A stretch of 16,187 nt of DNA, taken from positions 1-16,187 of the forward strand of contig CAYXKM010000302.1 in the NCBI GenBank assembly GCA_964465665.1, given 5' to 3'. Source of the DNA: JAKEGN01 sp964465665 (GTDB lineage: Bacteria > Pseudomonadota > Gammaproteobacteria > Steroidobacterales > Woeseiaceae). Both the position numbers and the translations under genes were made by a program. This document shows, piece after piece, positions 14,811 through 16,187 of the stretch. Below the pieces are notes generated by a model. It did no database searches. It was not told the origin of the DNA and saw only the letters and a list, made by a program, of their open reading frames with translations. Position 1 is the stretch's first letter. Each line of letters opens with the position of its first letter.

Positions 14811-16187
14811 TCAGTCGGGAAGTGCAAACGCGACAACGTAGTCACCGACGGTGGTGCCTGCCCTCGGGTGACCGCCTGCGGCGATGACGACGTACTGTTT
14901 GCCCGTCTGCGGAAGCAGGTAGGTCATCGGCGTCGCTTGCCCCCCTGCCGGCAGTCGTCCCTCCCAGAGCATCGTACCGTCACGCAAGTCGAAAGCTCGC
15001 AGGTAGTCGTCCAAAGTGGCGGCGAGGAAAATCAGTCCGCCCGCGGTAACGACGGGGCCGCCCAGTCCGGGCACCCCGAGCTTCAGGTTAGGCACGATCG
15101 CAGGTGCCAGGTCCTGGATCGTGCCGACCGGCACCTGCCATCGAATGACGCCGTCCTTCATGTCGACCGCAGAAAGCATTCCCCACGGCGGCGCGTTGCA
15201 CGGAATGCCGAGCATAGACACCAGCGCACGGCGTCGTACGCCGTACGGTGTGCCGCGTTGCGGCGCAAAATCGAAATCGTCGAATTCCCCGGAATCGCGG
15301 GCAGCCTTCAGCTCGTCTCGTGGAATAAGCGCCACTTCCATCGGCAGGTTCATCGTAAATGCAACCGCGAGCTGCGACTGCGGATGGTAAGCGATGCCGC
15401 CCCAGTTGATGCCGCCGGCGTAACCGGGATAAATGATCGTGCCTTCGATCGACGGCGGCGTATAGATGCCTTCGGAGCGCAGCTGCCTGATGCGTTTGCT
15501 GCAGCCACGCTTGTCGAACCACAGCATGCCCCAGGCATCATCCTCCGTCAGCGGGTCGTGGCTGACCAACGGTGGTGGCGCAACCGGAAACGGTTGAGTC
15601 GCGGACAGATGCTCGCCCTCGACGGCACCCTGGGGCACCGGGCGTTCCTCGATCGCGAAAATCGCGGAGCCGTTCCGCCGGTCGAAGCTGAAAATCATGC
15701 CGGTCTTGGTGCCTTGCAGGACCGCGGGAATAATCTCGCCGTCATGCTGCAGGTCGACCAGTGTCGGCTGCGATGCCGTGTCATAGTCCCACACGTCGTG
15801 GTGCACGAGCTGGTAGTGCCACGCCACCTCGCCGGTTTCGATCGACAGGGCGACGAGCGAGTTGGCGTACGCATTGTTGCCTTCGCGCTGTCCGCCGTAA
15901 AAATCGGGCGAGGGCGTGCCGGTCGGTACGAACACCAGCCCGTTAGCGACATCGACCGACAGCGGCGGCCAGGCGTTGGCGCCGCCCGTTTCCTTTACGC
16001 CGGAATGCCAGGTGGCGTAAGCCGGGTCCTCGGGATCGGTCGGGATCGGGTCCCACCTCCACAGCATCTCGCCGCTTCTTGCATCCAGCGCCCGCACGAT
16101 GCCGCGCTCGACACCGACCGCACTGTTGTCGCCAATGGCGGAACCGACGATAATTCGGTCGCCCGCAATCGCCGGCGGCGACGTGAT
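14811..16187 (-). CDS. PQQ-dependent dehydrogenase (glucose-dehydrogenase-like), N-terminus beyond the window
   Basis: The minus-strand frame is open from the right edge (first residues ITSPPAIAGDRIIVGSAIGD) to a TGA at 14811, giving 458 residues; the real start is upstream of the window. It is the C-terminal two-thirds of a quinoprotein beta-propeller. Blade-docking motifs of the form AxDxxxGxxxW are visible four times (ALDARSGEMLW, ALSIETGEVAW, AVDMKDGVIRW, AFDLRDGTMLW). HYQLVHHDVWDYDTASQPTL, GGINWGGIAYHP and the C-terminal AAGGHPRAGTTVGDYVVAFA are characteristic of the membrane-bound PQQ glucose-dehydrogenase-like group. Such enzymes oxidise sugars or alcohols in the periplasm and feed ubiquinone; the substrate here is unknown. 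No PQQ biosynthesis gene is in the window. Whether an N-terminal membrane domain or a signal peptide exists cannot be seen. Confidence 0.93.
   Translation of the reverse strand: MTSPPAIAGDRIIVGSAIGDNSAVGVERGIVRALDARSGEMLWRWDPIPTDPEDPAYATWHSGVKETGGANAWPPLSVDVANGLVFVPTGTPSPDFYGGQREGNNAYANSLVALSIETGEVAWHYQLVHHDVWDYDTASQPTLVDLQHDGEIIPAVLQGTKTGMIFSFDRRNGSAIFAIEERPVPQGAVEGEHLSATQPFPVAPPPLVSHDPLTEDDAWGMLWFDKRGCSKRIRQLRSEGIYTPPSIEGTIIYPGYAGGINWGGIAYHPQSQLAVAFTMNLPMEVALIPRDELKAARDSGEFDDFDFAPQRGTPYGVRRRALVSMLGIPCNAPPWGMLSAVDMKDGVIRWQVPVGTIQDLAPAIVPNLKLGVPGLGGPVVTAGGLIFLAATLDDYLRAFDLRDGTMLWEGRLPAGGQATPMTYLLPQTGKQYVVIAAGGHPRAGTTVGDYVVAFALPD

Overview
The window looks like a chromosomal segment of a GC-rich, Gram-negative bacterium, most likely a marine or sediment gammaproteobacterium (a Woeseiaceae-like lineage would fit; this is inference from gene families, not a database match). 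The evidence is a large TonB-dependent receptor, an outer-membrane DUF5916 protein, Sec-exported periplasmic enzymes, a PQQ dehydrogenase and a two-component/c-di-GMP cassette. Coding density is high, and five of the nine genes appear to start at GTG or TTG. I saw no RNA genes, insertion sequences, CRISPR arrays or phage genes.

Layout. Positions 1-2693 (minus) hold a TonB-dependent receptor whose C-terminus lies beyond the left edge. A 482-bp divergent intergenic region (2694-3175) carries a putative promoter and inverted repeats. Five genes then read rightward (3176-10321): a secreted CBM9-like/DUF5916 protein, an exported P1-family (DmpA/BapA-type) aminopeptidase, a neurotransmitter:sodium symporter, an exported cyclophilin-type prolyl isomerase, and a DadA-type D-amino-acid dehydrogenase whose start overlaps the isomerase stop. 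After a 138-bp gap comes a tight signalling operon (10460-14785): a CHASE4-HAMP histidine kinase, a stand-alone receiver protein, and a REC-GGDEF-EAL protein. It converges on a minus-strand PQQ-dependent dehydrogenase (14811 to the right edge, N-terminus missing).

How the genes may work together (inference). The first block reads as an envelope-to-cytoplasm route for peptides. The receptor and DUF5916 protein would handle outer-membrane uptake or binding, the P1 aminopeptidase would release amino acids in the periplasm, the sodium symporter would import them, and DadA would deaminate D-amino acids to 2-oxo acids. DmpA-type enzymes are known for combined L-aminopeptidase/D-esterase activity, which makes a D-amino-acid-containing peptide substrate attractive but unproven. 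The second block would sense an extracytoplasmic ligand through CHASE4 and pass phosphate to two closely related receivers, one fused to an apparently active c-di-GMP phosphodiesterase with a degenerate cyclase domain.

The most unusual features are the two paralogous receiver domains, which share an insertion of about 30 residues before the phospho-acceptor aspartate (Asp92 in both proteins), the atypical kinase H-box, and the operator-like inverted repeat in the divergent region.
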